DNA from: Larkinella knui
GTDB lineage: Bacteria; Bacteroidota; Bacteroidia; Cytophagales; Spirosomataceae
NCBI RefSeq assembly: GCF_003858645.1
Contig: NZ_RQJP01000002.1
Location: 496,001 to 560,000, forward strand
Direction of reading: 5' to 3'
DNA: 64,000 nt
The translations under genes were made by a program, and so were the position numbers. Under the pieces are notes generated by a model. That model was not told the origin of the DNA. It ran no database searches and saw only the letters and a program-made list of their open reading frames with translations. Position 1 is the stretch's first letter, and every line of letters starts with the position of its first letter. Positions 8,932-17,693 of this stretch are shown one piece after another.

Positions 8932-9768
8932 ATGCCTTTATCTGATCAATCAACACCCCTGACCCTTAAACAAAAACTGCAAAACGGACAAAATGTATAC
9001 GGCACCTGCCTGACATCCTCCTCGCCGATGTGGCCGAACGCCCTGGCGCGGGCGGGTCTGGATTTCGTTTTTTTAGACACCGAGCACATTCCGCTGGATC
9101 GGGCCGAACTGGCGCGGCTCTCGCAGATCTTTCGGGCCCTGAACATTACGCCGATTGTTCGCATTCCAAAACCGGACCCCTATCTGGTTTGCCAGGTGAT
9201 CGACGGCGGTGCCCTTGGCGTCATTGTGCCGTACATTGAAACCCTGGAACAGATTTATGAACTGGTGGGGGCTACCAAATTCCGCCCCTTGAAAGGCGAA
9301 CGGCTGCTGAACTATTTGACGGGACAGGACGAAATGCCCGCGGAGCTAAAAACATACATCGAGCAATTCAATTCAAAAAACATCTGCATTGCCAACATTG
9401 AAAGCATGCCCGCGCTGGAACGCCTGGACGAGCTATTATCGGTTCCCGGTCTGGATGCGGTTTTTATTGGCCCCCACGATTTGTCCGTTAGCATGGGATT
9501 GCCCGAACAATACGATCATCCGGATTTTGAAGAAGCCGTCCGGCAGATTATTCGCACGTCCCGGCAAAAAGGTCTGGCGGTGGGAATCCACTTTTCGCTC
9601 GAACCGGAACGCCAGCTGAAGTGGGTGAAAGAGGGTGTGAATCTGGTCATTCATAGTTCCGATATTGCCCTGTTCACCCAGCGACTTACGCATGATATTA
9701 CCCTCATCAAAGAAGCCGTTGGCGAACAGGCGGTTCCCGCAGCAGCGTATGAAGCTCCGGTTATTTAA
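8932..9768 (+). CDS. HpcH/HpaI-family class II aldolase
   Basis: 278 residues, cytosolic. It matches the HpcH/HpaI (2-dehydro-3-deoxyglucarate / 4-hydroxy-2-oxovalerate aldolase) fold: FVFLDTEHIPLD with the early acidic residue, PIVRIPKP, the DGGALGVIVPYIET strand, the metal-binding glutamate in ANIESMPALE and the metal-binding aspartate in IGPHDLSVSMG. Members cleave 2-keto-3-deoxy sugar acids to pyruvate or related oxoacids plus an aldehyde. The exact substrate cannot be read from sequence. It follows the SusC/SusD terminator and precedes the glycosidase-like gene by 43 bp, suggesting a shared transcript and a role in sugar-acid catabolism. Confidence 0.9.
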   Translation: MPLSDQSTPLTLKQKLQNGQNVYGTCLTSSSPMWPNALARAGLDFVFLDTEHIPLDRAELARLSQIFRALNITPIVRIPKPDPYLVCQVIDGGALGVIVPYIETLEQIYELVGATKFRPLKGERLLNYLTGQDEMPAELKTYIEQFNSKNICIANIESMPALERLDELLSVPGLDAVFIGPHDLSVSMGLPEQYDHPDFEEAVRQIIRTSRQKGLAVGIHFSLEPERQLKWVKEGVNLVIHSSDIALFTQRLTHDITLIKEAVGEQAVPAAAYEAPVI

Positions 9769-9811
9769 CCCTTTACCGTCGTTGAAAACGGAGCGGTCAA
9801 TCTTGCCAATC

Positions 9812-12232
9812 ATGCCAAAAAACAGTATTTTTTTTCTTATTGCCTTTCTACGTCTGATAACTACGGAAAGCTTCGGTCAGTCGATCGATCTCTCCCGGGC
9901 ACAGGTGGTTTGTTCGGTCACCGATAAAAAAATACTCCGCCGAAGTCTGGAGATTTTGCAGCAGGAAGTTCAAAAAAGAAGCGGTATCAAGTGGGTAGTC
10001 ACCAGGAAAGCAACGGCTAAAACGCCGGTTATTTACCTCACCCTTGATTCGGACCTGTCGGCCTTACCAACCGCTTTGCGGCAAGAGCTTAACCGAATGC
10101 CGGCGCTTAAAAGCGAGGGATTTAAGCTCCTGACGGTGGATAATTCGAACACGGTTGTGGTGGCGGGGAACGATGCGCGGGGGATTTTATACGGAATTGG
10201 CCGGTTCCTGCGCAAGCTGGAAATGCAGCCGGGAATGATCGCGGTGCCAGCGGGTCTTTCAATCGCCACCAGCCCGGCGTATCCGGTGCGGGGTCATCAG
10301 CTGGGCTATCGACCCAAAACCAACGCGTATGATGCTTTTACGGTGGCGCAGTTCGACCAGTACATTCGCGATCTGGCCCTGTTTGGGGCCAACAGCATCG
10401 AAATTATGCCGCCCCGGACCGACGACGATTTTACCAGTCCGCACATGAAATTGCCCGCCATCCAGATGATTGCCGAACAGGCGCGCATTTGCAACGAGTA
10501 CGGTCTGGATGTCTGGATGTGGTATCCGAATTTGGGCAAGAACTACACGCATCCCGACTCCATTGCCAGGGAAATCAAGGAACGGCACGAGGTATTTGCG
10601 GCTGTTTCCCGGCTGGATAATGTGTTCGTTCCCGCCGGCGATCCCGGCGATCTGGAACCCGATGTGTTGTTTGCGTGGCTCGAAAAAATGGCGATAGTGC
10701 TGCACGAGCACCATCCCAAAGCGAAAATATGGGTTTCGCCCCAGGTTTTTAAACCAACCAAAGAATGGTACGACGTGTTTTATAGCTACGTCAACCGGGA
10801 CTATCCGTGGTTTGGCGGGGTGGTTTTCGGCCCGTGGATCAAAATGCCGGTGGCCGAAATCCGGAAACGCATCAAACCGTCCATTCCCATCCGGCATTAC
10901 CCGGACATTACCCATACCTACAGTTCGCAATACCCCGTACCACACTGGGATCTGGCGTATGCCATGGCGCTGGGTCGTGAGCCTATCAACCCCCGGCCGC
11001 ATGACGAAAAAAAAATTCACAATGCGCTGGATGAGTATGCGGTAGGGAGCATCAGTTATTCGGAAGGCACGAATGACGATGTGAATAAGTTCGTGTGGAG
11101 CGATCAGGACTGGAACCCCGAAACCCCCGTTATTGAAACCCTGCGTGACTATGCCCGGCTTTTTATCGGTAGCGCGTATGGCGAGTCCTTTGCGCAGAAT
11201 CTGGTGGCGCTGGAGCAGAACTGGCGCGGGCCGATCCTGAGCAACGGCCAGGTGGCCCGAACACTGCTGCAATGGCAACAACTGGAAAAAACCGTTCCTT
11301 TGCCGGTTTTGCAAAATGCCCGTTTTCAAATGGGCCTGATCCGGGCCTATTTCGATGCCTACACGCAACGGCGGCTGTTGTACGAAACCGAACTGGAGGA
11401 AAAAGCCCGGGATCTGCTGGGGCGGGCCCAAACGGAGGGTTCTCTAGCGGCTATGAAACAGGCAACCCACCTGCTGGAAAAAGCCTGGGCCGAACCGATT
11501 CTTCCCGAATACCGGCAAAAATGTTTTGCCCTGGCGGATTCACTCTACAAAAGCATTGGCGCTCAGCTTACCATCAAAAAGCACGGCGCGATGGCAGGTC
11601 GGGGTAATTTTATCGACAACATCGCCCTTCCGCTCAATGATGCTCCGTGGCTGCTGAACCAGTTTTCGCAGATCGAAAAGCTGGGCAGCGAGCCGGAACG
11701 ACTGAAGCAGATCGACGCCCTGTTACACCGAACCGACCCGGGGCCGGGCGGCTTTTACGATCATTTTGGCGCTCCGGAAAGCTGGTATCGCGTGGTTCCG
11801 GGTCTGCCCTGGGAGCAGGATCCCGGCAGTTTGCGCTCGCCCAGAACGAGCTTCGGCGTCGGCCTGGTGGGCGAACAATGGGTGGGCGAGCTGAAAGCTA
11901 CCGGTTTTAAGGGGCAGGTGACGCCAAAAGCCTGGATGAAACAGGCAAAAACCCTGTACGATCAACCGTTAAAAATTGCGTATACCGATCTGGATCAAAC
12001 CGCTTCCTACCGCATTCGGATTGCCTATACCGGGCGGTTTCATTCACGCGTGAAATTGCAAACGGATGATGGCCAGCTGGTCCACGATTATATTCTGACG
12101 GGCAAGCAACCGATTTACGAATTCGATGTTCCGAAAACCGCTTCGGCCGATGGAAAAATAACCTTTGTCTGGTCGTGTGATGAAGGCGAACGGGGTGCCC
12201 AGGTCACGGAAATCTGGCTGATCAGAAAATAA
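9812..12232 (+). CDS. Secreted glycosidase-like protein with hexosaminidase/glucuronidase-type N-terminal domain
   Basis: 806 residues from ATG at 9812, which gives a signal peptide (MPKNSIFFLIAFLRL... SFGQ); a longer frame back to 9665 overlaps the aldolase and is not believed. Residues about 25-145 resemble the zincin-like N-terminal domain shared by GH20 and GH67 enzymes (GNDARGILYGIGRFLRKLEM). The middle part looks like a TIM barrel: QLGYRPKTNAYDA, IRDLALFGANSIEIMPPR, DVWMWYP and FVPAGDPGDLEPDVLFAWLE. A beta-rich C-terminal part follows. The GH20 catalytic D-E pair is not evident, so reaction and family are open. Confidence 0.75.
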   Translation: MPKNSIFFLIAFLRLITTESFGQSIDLSRAQVVCSVTDKKILRRSLEILQQEVQKRSGIKWVVTRKATAKTPVIYLTLDSDLSALPTALRQELNRMPALKSEGFKLLTVDNSNTVVVAGNDARGILYGIGRFLRKLEMQPGMIAVPAGLSIATSPAYPVRGHQLGYRPKTNAYDAFTVAQFDQYIRDLALFGANSIEIMPPRTDDDFTSPHMKLPAIQMIAEQARICNEYGLDVWMWYPNLGKNYTHPDSIAREIKERHEVFAAVSRLDNVFVPAGDPGDLEPDVLFAWLEKMAIVLHEHHPKAKIWVSPQVFKPTKEWYDVFYSYVNRDYPWFGGVVFGPWIKMPVAEIRKRIKPSIPIRHYPDITHTYSSQYPVPHWDLAYAMALGREPINPRPHDEKKIHNALDEYAVGSISYSEGTNDDVNKFVWSDQDWNPETPVIETLRDYARLFIGSAYGESFAQNLVALEQNWRGPILSNGQVARTLLQWQQLEKTVPLPVLQNARFQMGLIRAYFDAYTQRRLLYETELEEKARDLLGRAQTEGSLAAMKQATHLLEKAWAEPILPEYRQKCFALADSLYKSIGAQLTIKKHGAMAGRGNFIDNIALPLNDAPWLLNQFSQIEKLGSEPERLKQIDALLHRTDPGPGGFYDHFGAPESWYRVVPGLPWEQDPGSLRSPRTSFGVGLVGEQWVGELKATGFKGQVTPKAWMKQAKTLYDQPLKIAYTDLDQTASYRIRIAYTGRFHSRVKLQTDDGQLVHDYILTGKQPIYEFDVPKTASADGKITFVWSCDEGERGAQVTEIWLIRK

Positions 12233-12354
12233 GAAGCTGTTTACAGGAAGGCTGGCGTTGGAGAAATGGCAAAAACGAATAAATGAACAGGAAACGAGTA
12301 AATCCGTTATAGGAACGGTGTTATTTTCTATCGATCCCTGTTCTCTCTGACGTG

Positions 12355-13101
12355 ATGGTGAATCCGGTGCAAATTGGAACCTGCGGCTTTGGTCGCCCGA
12401 AAACCGAATACGCCCAGCGTCTTTCCTGCGTAGAAGTGCAACAGACCTTTTATCAGCCGCCCCGGCTGGCTACGCTGGAAAACTGGCGCAGGCAAGTGCC
12501 CGCCGAATTTGAGTTTACCCTCAAAGCCTGGCAGTTGATTACCCACGAAGCCCGAAGCCCTACGTATAAGCGACTGAAAAAGGAACTTTCCGAAGCAGAA
12601 CGGCAGCAGGCCGGTTCTTTCAAGGCTACGGAGGTGGTGGAGGAAGCCTGGCAGGTTACGCTGGCTTGTGCGAAAGCGCTGGAAGCGAAAACCGTGCTGT
12701 TTCAGTGCCCGGCCAGTTTCCGGCCGACGCGGGAGAACATCGCGAATCTGGAACGCTTCTTTTCCCAAATCGATCGCCGGCAACTCAACCTGGGCTGGGA
12801 GCCGCGTGGTGCGTGGGACCGGGAGGTGGTGGAAGGGCTTTGTACCGACCTGAATTTGTGGCACGTCGTTGATCCGTTCGTGACCAGCACCGTTACCCCG
12901 GAACAGGCTTATTTTCGACTCCACGGACGCCGGGGCTGGCGGTATCAGTACGAAGAACAGGAATTGAGGGAGTTGATGGAACTCCTGCCCGAAAGCCGGA
13001 ATGCCTACGTTTTTTTCAACAATGTGCACATGTTGGAAGACGCCCTGCTTTTCCAGAAAATCCTTGGCCACCCAACAGATGCAGCCGAAATCGAAGGGTG
13101 A
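12355..13101 (+). CDS. DUF72 family protein
   Basis: 248 residues, cytosolic, from ATG at 12355 (an in-frame GTG directly before it is not needed). The start VQIGTCGFG, the VEVQQTFYQPP strand, FEFTLKAWQLITHEA, and the C-terminal YFRLHGR with YVFFNNVHM are the standard landmarks of DUF72, a TIM-barrel family of unknown biochemical function. It is 122 bp after the glycosidase-like gene; no functional link is visible. Confidence 0.92.
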   Translation: MVNPVQIGTCGFGRPKTEYAQRLSCVEVQQTFYQPPRLATLENWRRQVPAEFEFTLKAWQLITHEARSPTYKRLKKELSEAERQQAGSFKATEVVEEAWQVTLACAKALEAKTVLFQCPASFRPTRENIANLERFFSQIDRRQLNLGWEPRGAWDREVVEGLCTDLNLWHVVDPFVTSTVTPEQAYFRLHGRRGWRYQYEEQELRELMELLPESRNAYVFFNNVHMLEDALLFQKILGHPTDAAEIEG

Positions 13102-13109
13102 AACCATCG

Positions 13110-13145
13110 CCGGGGTTTCCGTATAAACCGCCCCGGTATTTTTCC
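13110..13145 (+). terminator. Probable terminator after DUF72 gene
   Basis: CCGGGG (13110-13115) pairs with CCCCGG (13131-13136), followed by TATTTTT. A competing inner stem GGTTT/AAACC is possible. It begins eight bases after the stop codon. Confidence 0.55.
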
Positions 13146-13242
13146 GTACGCGGTTTCTTTTAAACCTAATTTATAATAATTTCAAGACTTCTCCCCACCG
13201 TTTCAGCGTGATCGTTATTTAGCAAACCCGGCGACAACCTTT

Positions 13243-14331
13243 ATGAAACATCCTCGTTTTTCAGCCGCGCTCAGACACAACCGACGCGCCTTTATGAAAA
13301 AACAGCTTATGTACGGTCTGGGAGCCCTCGCCACCACCAGCCCCCTGTCGATACCAGGCGGTGAGGAGTCGTTGAAACCGGGCACGCTCTCGCCTGACAC
13401 CTTACGAAAACAGTATCTGGCCTGTCTGGGCGGGCCATTTCCCAAAGCCATGCCATTGCTTCCGAACCTGCGGGAAACGATTGTGAAAGAAGGCTACCGA
13501 ATTGAATCTGTAACCTACGAAGTGACGGCAAACGAACGCGTTCCGGCCCTGGTGCTGATTCCGGATTCGGTGACACCCCAGCGCCCGGCACCCGGTATTG
13601 CCGTCTGGCATCAGCACAACGGGGAGTATCACCTGGGGAAATCGGAACCGGCCGGGTTAGCCGGAAATCCCATGCACCACACCGCCGTTGCCCTGGTTCG
13701 GGAAGGCTACGTCGTGCTTTGCCCCGATGCGGTCTGTTTTGAAGAACGGCAGGACTCAACGGGCCGACTGAAAAAGGGCGACTATGAACGCTTCGAGTTT
13801 CTGCGCCAGGTGGTGCGGGGTCGCAGCATGGCCTGGCAAAACGTACTGGAAATGCGTCGTGCGGTCGATTATTTGTGTTCCCGTCCGGAGGTCATTGCCA
13901 GTCAGATCGGTTGCTACGGCCATTCGATGGGCTCCACCCACGCCTGGCTCGTGGGTCCGCTGGAAAACCGGTTGAAGTGTCTGGTCGGGAATTGTTGTCT
14001 GCCCACCTATGCAGCCATTGAAAACGAGCATCTGTTGCATTGTTTTCCCAACTTTGTTCCTGGCTGGGCTCAATTTGGCGACACGCCCGACATTGCCGCA
14101 CTCATTGCTCCGCGGGCGCTCCACCTGAACTTTGGCGAACTGGATTCGGGTTCTCCGATTGAATTCGTGCGCGGGGGTCTCCGGCGAATCGCGGAGGCTT
14201 ATCAGAAAGCGGGCGCATCCGAAAATTTCACCTCGTTCATTGAATCGGGTCAAGGGCACGTCTTAACGGACGCCATGTGGCAGCAGGTAAAAGCCACGTT
14301 CTCCCGGCACCTTTCCCGATCAAAAGGCTAG
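13243..14331 (+). CDS. Exported alpha/beta hydrolase (acetyl-xylan-esterase / dienelactone-hydrolase-like)
   Basis: 362 residues. The N-terminus HNRRAFMKKQLMYGLGALA resembles a twin-arginine signal, which favours the first ATG over the internal one. The hydrolase fold shows the nucleophile elbow GHSMGS (about residue 228), an acid in NFGELDSGSP and a histidine in SGQGHVLTD; GIAVWHQHNGEYHLG marks the oxyanion region. Such enzymes often remove acyl groups from plant polysaccharides or process related esters in the periplasm. It fits the carbohydrate theme of the surrounding genes but the ester cannot be named. Confidence 0.82.
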   Translation: MKHPRFSAALRHNRRAFMKKQLMYGLGALATTSPLSIPGGEESLKPGTLSPDTLRKQYLACLGGPFPKAMPLLPNLRETIVKEGYRIESVTYEVTANERVPALVLIPDSVTPQRPAPGIAVWHQHNGEYHLGKSEPAGLAGNPMHHTAVALVREGYVVLCPDAVCFEERQDSTGRLKKGDYERFEFLRQVVRGRSMAWQNVLEMRRAVDYLCSRPEVIASQIGCYGHSMGSTHAWLVGPLENRLKCLVGNCCLPTYAAIENEHLLHCFPNFVPGWAQFGDTPDIAALIAPRALHLNFGELDSGSPIEFVRGGLRRIAEAYQKAGASENFTSFIESGQGHVLTDAMWQQVKATFSRHLSRSKG

Positions 14332-14529
14332 TCGTTTTATGCGGTTGAAAGCCCTTTTTTGCACCCGAAACAGTTGATCGGTCTAAAATGCGGTTTCAAA
14401 CCAAAAATATATCGCCAGATAATAAATTATCGCTATTTTCTTTCCACCAACAACTTACCTTGCAGCTCTTGTGATTGATGCCCTTTTTCTTCATTCCATT
14501 ACAGTAATTTACTCTAACACAATCTACTT

Positions 14530-15594
14530 ATGATTACCACACGCTCTACAGTTCAGTACTTGCTGACCCTTTTGGTCGTTGGCACCGGCCTTTTTGTCAC
14601 CAACAGTTGTGGTACGCTGGAAGACCACAAGGTGCCCGACCCGGCAGGCTTTACCGCCGAACTTTTTTACGGAAGTCTTCCCAGTTCGCGCAGCACGGGT
14701 GAGAACCTGAAAAGCCCCATCGGATTAACGGTTGGAAAGGGCGAAGTGCTGTTTGTTACCGAGAACGGAACGGGCGCTAACGATGGCATGGTCTCGGCCA
14801 TTACACCAGGTGGTGTAAAATACCCGGTTATTACCGGTTTGCACTCGTCCACGGGTGTTGAAGGAAGTCCGGAAGGCCTGGCGCATTTAAAGTACAAAGA
14901 TGGCTGGCTGTATATTCTGCAAGGCGTTGATGGCATCCTGTACACGTATGATGTATCGGGTTTTGTTCCGGGCGTTACACCCGCAGTAAATGCCAGCGTA
15001 TTGGGCGCAGGCGAAAACATTGGAGCTTTTGTTAAAATGCAGGGCTATAAGACTCCGGCTGAAACCGATCCGTATAATCTTACGTTTGGACCAGACGGTG
15101 ATTTATTTATCGCCGATGCCGCCGGCAATGCCATTGTTCGCCGGAACAAGATGACGAAAACCCTTTCTATTTATGCCACGATTCCTTCGTATCCAGGCCC
15201 GCCCGTAATCGATGCCGTACCGACCGGTATCGTCTACGATGGCACCAATTTCTACGTCAGTACCCTCAGCGGATTTCCATTTCCGTCCGGCGTAGCGAAA
15301 ATCTTTAAAATAACGCCAAACGGGGCCACCGGTACCGTTTCGGAATATAAATCGGGCTTTACAGGGATGACGGATCTGGTCTTGACGCCGGGTGGCAAGC
15401 TCATTGCCACCGAGTTTGGATTCTCGGGTATGGGGCGTATCGCAAATGAAAGCGCAGTAACCCTGCCGTTAGATCCGGCTTTACCGGTCATTACCCCAAT
15501 CGACATTGAACTAAGTAACGCCAATGCCGACACGTATTATCTGCTTTGCTATGGTACAGGTGTCATTTACAAGCTGAAAGGAAAAGGCCTGTAA
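14530..15594 (+). CDS. ScyD/ScyE-family beta-propeller lipoprotein
   Basis: 354 residues with a lipoprotein signal (TNSCGTLED, acylated Cys about residue 27). The body has repeated strands ending in propeller turns: NLKSPIGLTVGKGEVLFVTE, PEGLAHLKYKDGWLYIL, PYNLTFGPDGDLFIADAAGN and GMTDLVLTPGGKLIATE. This matches the ScyD/ScyE family, named from cyanobacterial scytonemin clusters but widespread in Bacteroidota with unknown role. It stands alone between a 198-bp promoter gap and a bidirectional terminator. Confidence 0.8.
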   Translation: MITTRSTVQYLLTLLVVGTGLFVTNSCGTLEDHKVPDPAGFTAELFYGSLPSSRSTGENLKSPIGLTVGKGEVLFVTENGTGANDGMVSAITPGGVKYPVITGLHSSTGVEGSPEGLAHLKYKDGWLYILQGVDGILYTYDVSGFVPGVTPAVNASVLGAGENIGAFVKMQGYKTPAETDPYNLTFGPDGDLFIADAAGNAIVRRNKMTKTLSIYATIPSYPGPPVIDAVPTGIVYDGTNFYVSTLSGFPFPSGVAKIFKITPNGATGTVSEYKSGFTGMTDLVLTPGGKLIATEFGFSGMGRIANESAVTLPLDPALPVITPIDIELSNANADTYYLLCYGTGVIYKLKGKGL

Positions 15595-15623
15595 ATCATC
15601 CGAAAGTAAAGCGGTATTGTATC

Positions 15624-15658
15624 AATGACAAAGGCTCCCATCCGGAGCCTTTGTCATT
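15624..15658. terminator. Bidirectional terminator between convergent genes
   Basis: A perfect 15-bp stem, AATGACAAAGGCTCC (15624-15638) with GGAGCCTTTGTCATT (15644-15658), and a 5-nt loop. It lies between the stops of the plus-strand propeller gene and the minus-strand barrel gene. Confidence 0.88.
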
Positions 15659-15681
15659 ATAAGTAGCTACTTGCCGCCGGG

Positions 15682-16431
15682 TCAAAACGTCAGCAGCACC
15701 CCGGCTGATGCGTAATTGATCCAGGTAAAGGTGTAAACTTCATCCGAATCGGCCCCGCCTTCAACGACCCGATAGCCCAGTTTGAAACCCAGTTTGGGGC
15801 TAACCTGATAAGCGGCTCCTAAAAAAATATCCTCGGCCCGGCCCACCTTCGCCCCCAGCGCATCGCCTTCCAGCAGCACACGCCACCGGTCGCCGGGCCT
15901 GTAAGCCACGTAAAAATTCAGCAACGGCACAAAACCGACATTATCGAAATCGGCCTGACGCCCTTCGCCTTCGAACCGCGTGTTGGCATCCCGGATCTTG
16001 GCCGTAAATCCCGCTCCCACCCGCCAGCGTTCCCGCACGACGAAATCGTAACGGTACGTTAGCCGGTACGAATTGAACTTGTAATACGCCGTGGTGGGCT
16101 GGCTGGCCGGAAACAGGACATTGTTAAAATTGATATCCTGGTTGAACCGGCCCTGAAAACGGACCGTCAGCGGGGCATACAAAGCCGAGATGGTGTGGCG
16201 ATTGGCGATGGTATACCCGAGCCGGGCGCGGTAAAATACCTGAGGATCAGCGCGCAACTGCTTCGACAGATCAACGAGCGTACCGCCCTGATTGGGAATC
16301 CGAACCTCGGTGTAGGCTGTTCCGAGAACAAGCCCCGATTCGAGATCGAGCCGTAACTGGGCCTGCGAAGGTAGCGCGATCAAAAGCAACAGAACCGCCG
16401 TAATCGCCCGCGAAAAAGAAATAAAGTTCAT
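15682..16431 (-). CDS. Outer-membrane beta-barrel protein, hypothetical
   Basis: 249 residues with a signal peptide (ends LPSQA|QL) and alternating amphipathic strands throughout: LDLESGLVLGTAYTEVRIP, FYRARLGYTIANRHTISALY, YRLTYRYDFVVRERWRVGAG and YVAYRPGDRWRVLLEGDA. It ends with the aromatic ASAGVLLTF, a typical outer-membrane insertion signal. No more specific family is recognised. The flavoprotein gene lies 73 bp upstream in the same orientation. Confidence 0.8.
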   Translation of the reverse strand: MNFISFSRAITAVLLLLIALPSQAQLRLDLESGLVLGTAYTEVRIPNQGGTLVDLSKQLRADPQVFYRARLGYTIANRHTISALYAPLTVRFQGRFNQDINFNNVLFPASQPTTAYYKFNSYRLTYRYDFVVRERWRVGAGFTAKIRDANTRFEGEGRQADFDNVGFVPLLNFYVAYRPGDRWRVLLEGDALGAKVGRAEDIFLGAAYQVSPKLGFKLGYRVVEGGADSDEVYTFTWINYASAGVLLTF

Positions 16432-16504
16432 AACGTGCTGGATGTGGACACAGGATAAACCCGTTCCGGCACAAATGGTTTTATCACGCCAGGCGTTCCC
16501 GGGT

Positions 16505-17662
16505 TTACCGGAAAGCGGCCCCGTTTCGGTTCAATGCCACACCAACGATGCGGGAAGCCGCCCGAACGCCAATGGTAAATCCAAAAAAAGGACCGAACGC
16601 CAACCCCGCCGGGAAACTACTGAAATACAAGCCGGGTACGTTACTCTGAAAGTCGTTGTCCAGGAGCGGAAAACCGGTATCAACGGCCAATTCGGCCAAT
16701 AGGGAATCACACAGAAAAGGCAGCCGCCGAATGTCGACCTGATAGCCCGTTGCGGCAATAACCTCATCCACAGCCAGTTCGTCGCCCGAATCCAACGTTA
16801 CTCGTAAGCCATCGGGTAATTCGGTTACCTGGGTCAACTGCGTTCGGGGATGAAGATGCACTTGCGGCCGAAAAATCCGGTCGGCGAGCCATGGTTCCAG
16901 CTTCAACCGGCCTTCCGTCCAGAGATTCGCACGGTGGGCGTCCCTTTCTTCGGCCGACAGGTTGCGAAACCAGCCGGGCTGATCGACCATGCCGTCGACG
17001 AGGGTTTCCACCCACGACCAATCCGACGGAATGAACCGGGGCGTATCGTGCCGGTAGCAAAGATCGATGCGGCTGGCACCGGCTTCGCGTAACAAAGCCG
17101 CCCACTCGAACGCACTCTGGCGACCGCCCACGATCAATACGCGTTTGCCCTGATAATCAGCCATATTCACGGCATCGCGGGTGTGTTGAATCCGGTTGGC
17201 AGGAATCAAATCGGACAAAGTAAGTGGAATATGGCTGTACGAATAAAAACCGGTGGCAATTACCACCTGCCGGGCCTGCACGGTCGAGCCGTCGTCCAGC
17301 ACGGCCCGGAAATGGTCGTTGTCCCGACTCAGTTGGGTCACATACGCGGCCTGAACCGGAATTTCTGCCTGCTCAATAAACCAGTCGGTATACGCCAGAT
17401 ACAATTCCCGCGACAGCGGTTCGGCCAGATCGGGCGATTCGCCCCGCCCGGCTAGAAACCGTTCAATGGTCCACTGCCCGTCCGGGTCAAGGTGCCAATT
17501 GACTCCCGAGCGCAACAGCATGCCCGCAGGCATATGGCGCTTCCAGAACTCCATGGGGTGTCCAACTACTCGAAAGTCGTGCTGCCGTTTTCGAAGATAA
17601 GCAGCCAGTCCCAGGCCAAACGGCCCGGCACCAATGATCAGGTTTTCAGAATATTGGCTCAT
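16505..17662 (-). CDS. FAD/NAD(P)-dependent monooxygenase-like oxidoreductase
   Basis: 385 residues. The FAD Rossmann motif IIGAGPFGLGLAAYL is at residues about 9-23, the NADPH Rossmann motif VLIVGGRQSAFEWAALL at about 175-191, and the ATG motif VIAATGYQVDIRRLPFL near 310. The arrangement suits N-hydroxylating or flavin-containing monooxygenases and related disulfide-type flavoproteins rather than a simple oxidase. It is cytosolic and stands next to no biosynthetic cluster, so the substrate is unknown. Confidence 0.85.
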   Translation of the reverse strand: MSQYSENLIIGAGPFGLGLAAYLRKRQHDFRVVGHPMEFWKRHMPAGMLLRSGVNWHLDPDGQWTIERFLAGRGESPDLAEPLSRELYLAYTDWFIEQAEIPVQAAYVTQLSRDNDHFRAVLDDGSTVQARQVVIATGFYSYSHIPLTLSDLIPANRIQHTRDAVNMADYQGKRVLIVGGRQSAFEWAALLREAGASRIDLCYRHDTPRFIPSDWSWVETLVDGMVDQPGWFRNLSAEERDAHRANLWTEGRLKLEPWLADRIFRPQVHLHPRTQLTQVTELPDGLRVTLDSGDELAVDEVIAATGYQVDIRRLPFLCDSLLAELAVDTGFPLLDNDFQSNVPGLYFSSFPAGLAFGPFFGFTIGVRAASRIVGVALNRNGAAFR

Positions 17663-17693
17663 GCCAAGGGTTGCATTTAGGTGGTTGGAATAG

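Noticed and set aside
9665-9811. Upstream extension of the glycosidase-like gene
   Set aside because: It overlaps the aldolase coding sequence and removes the signal peptide from the N-terminus.
10259-11431. 390-codon minus-strand frame inside the glycosidase-like gene
   Set aside because: Antisense shadow; no start context and no family features.
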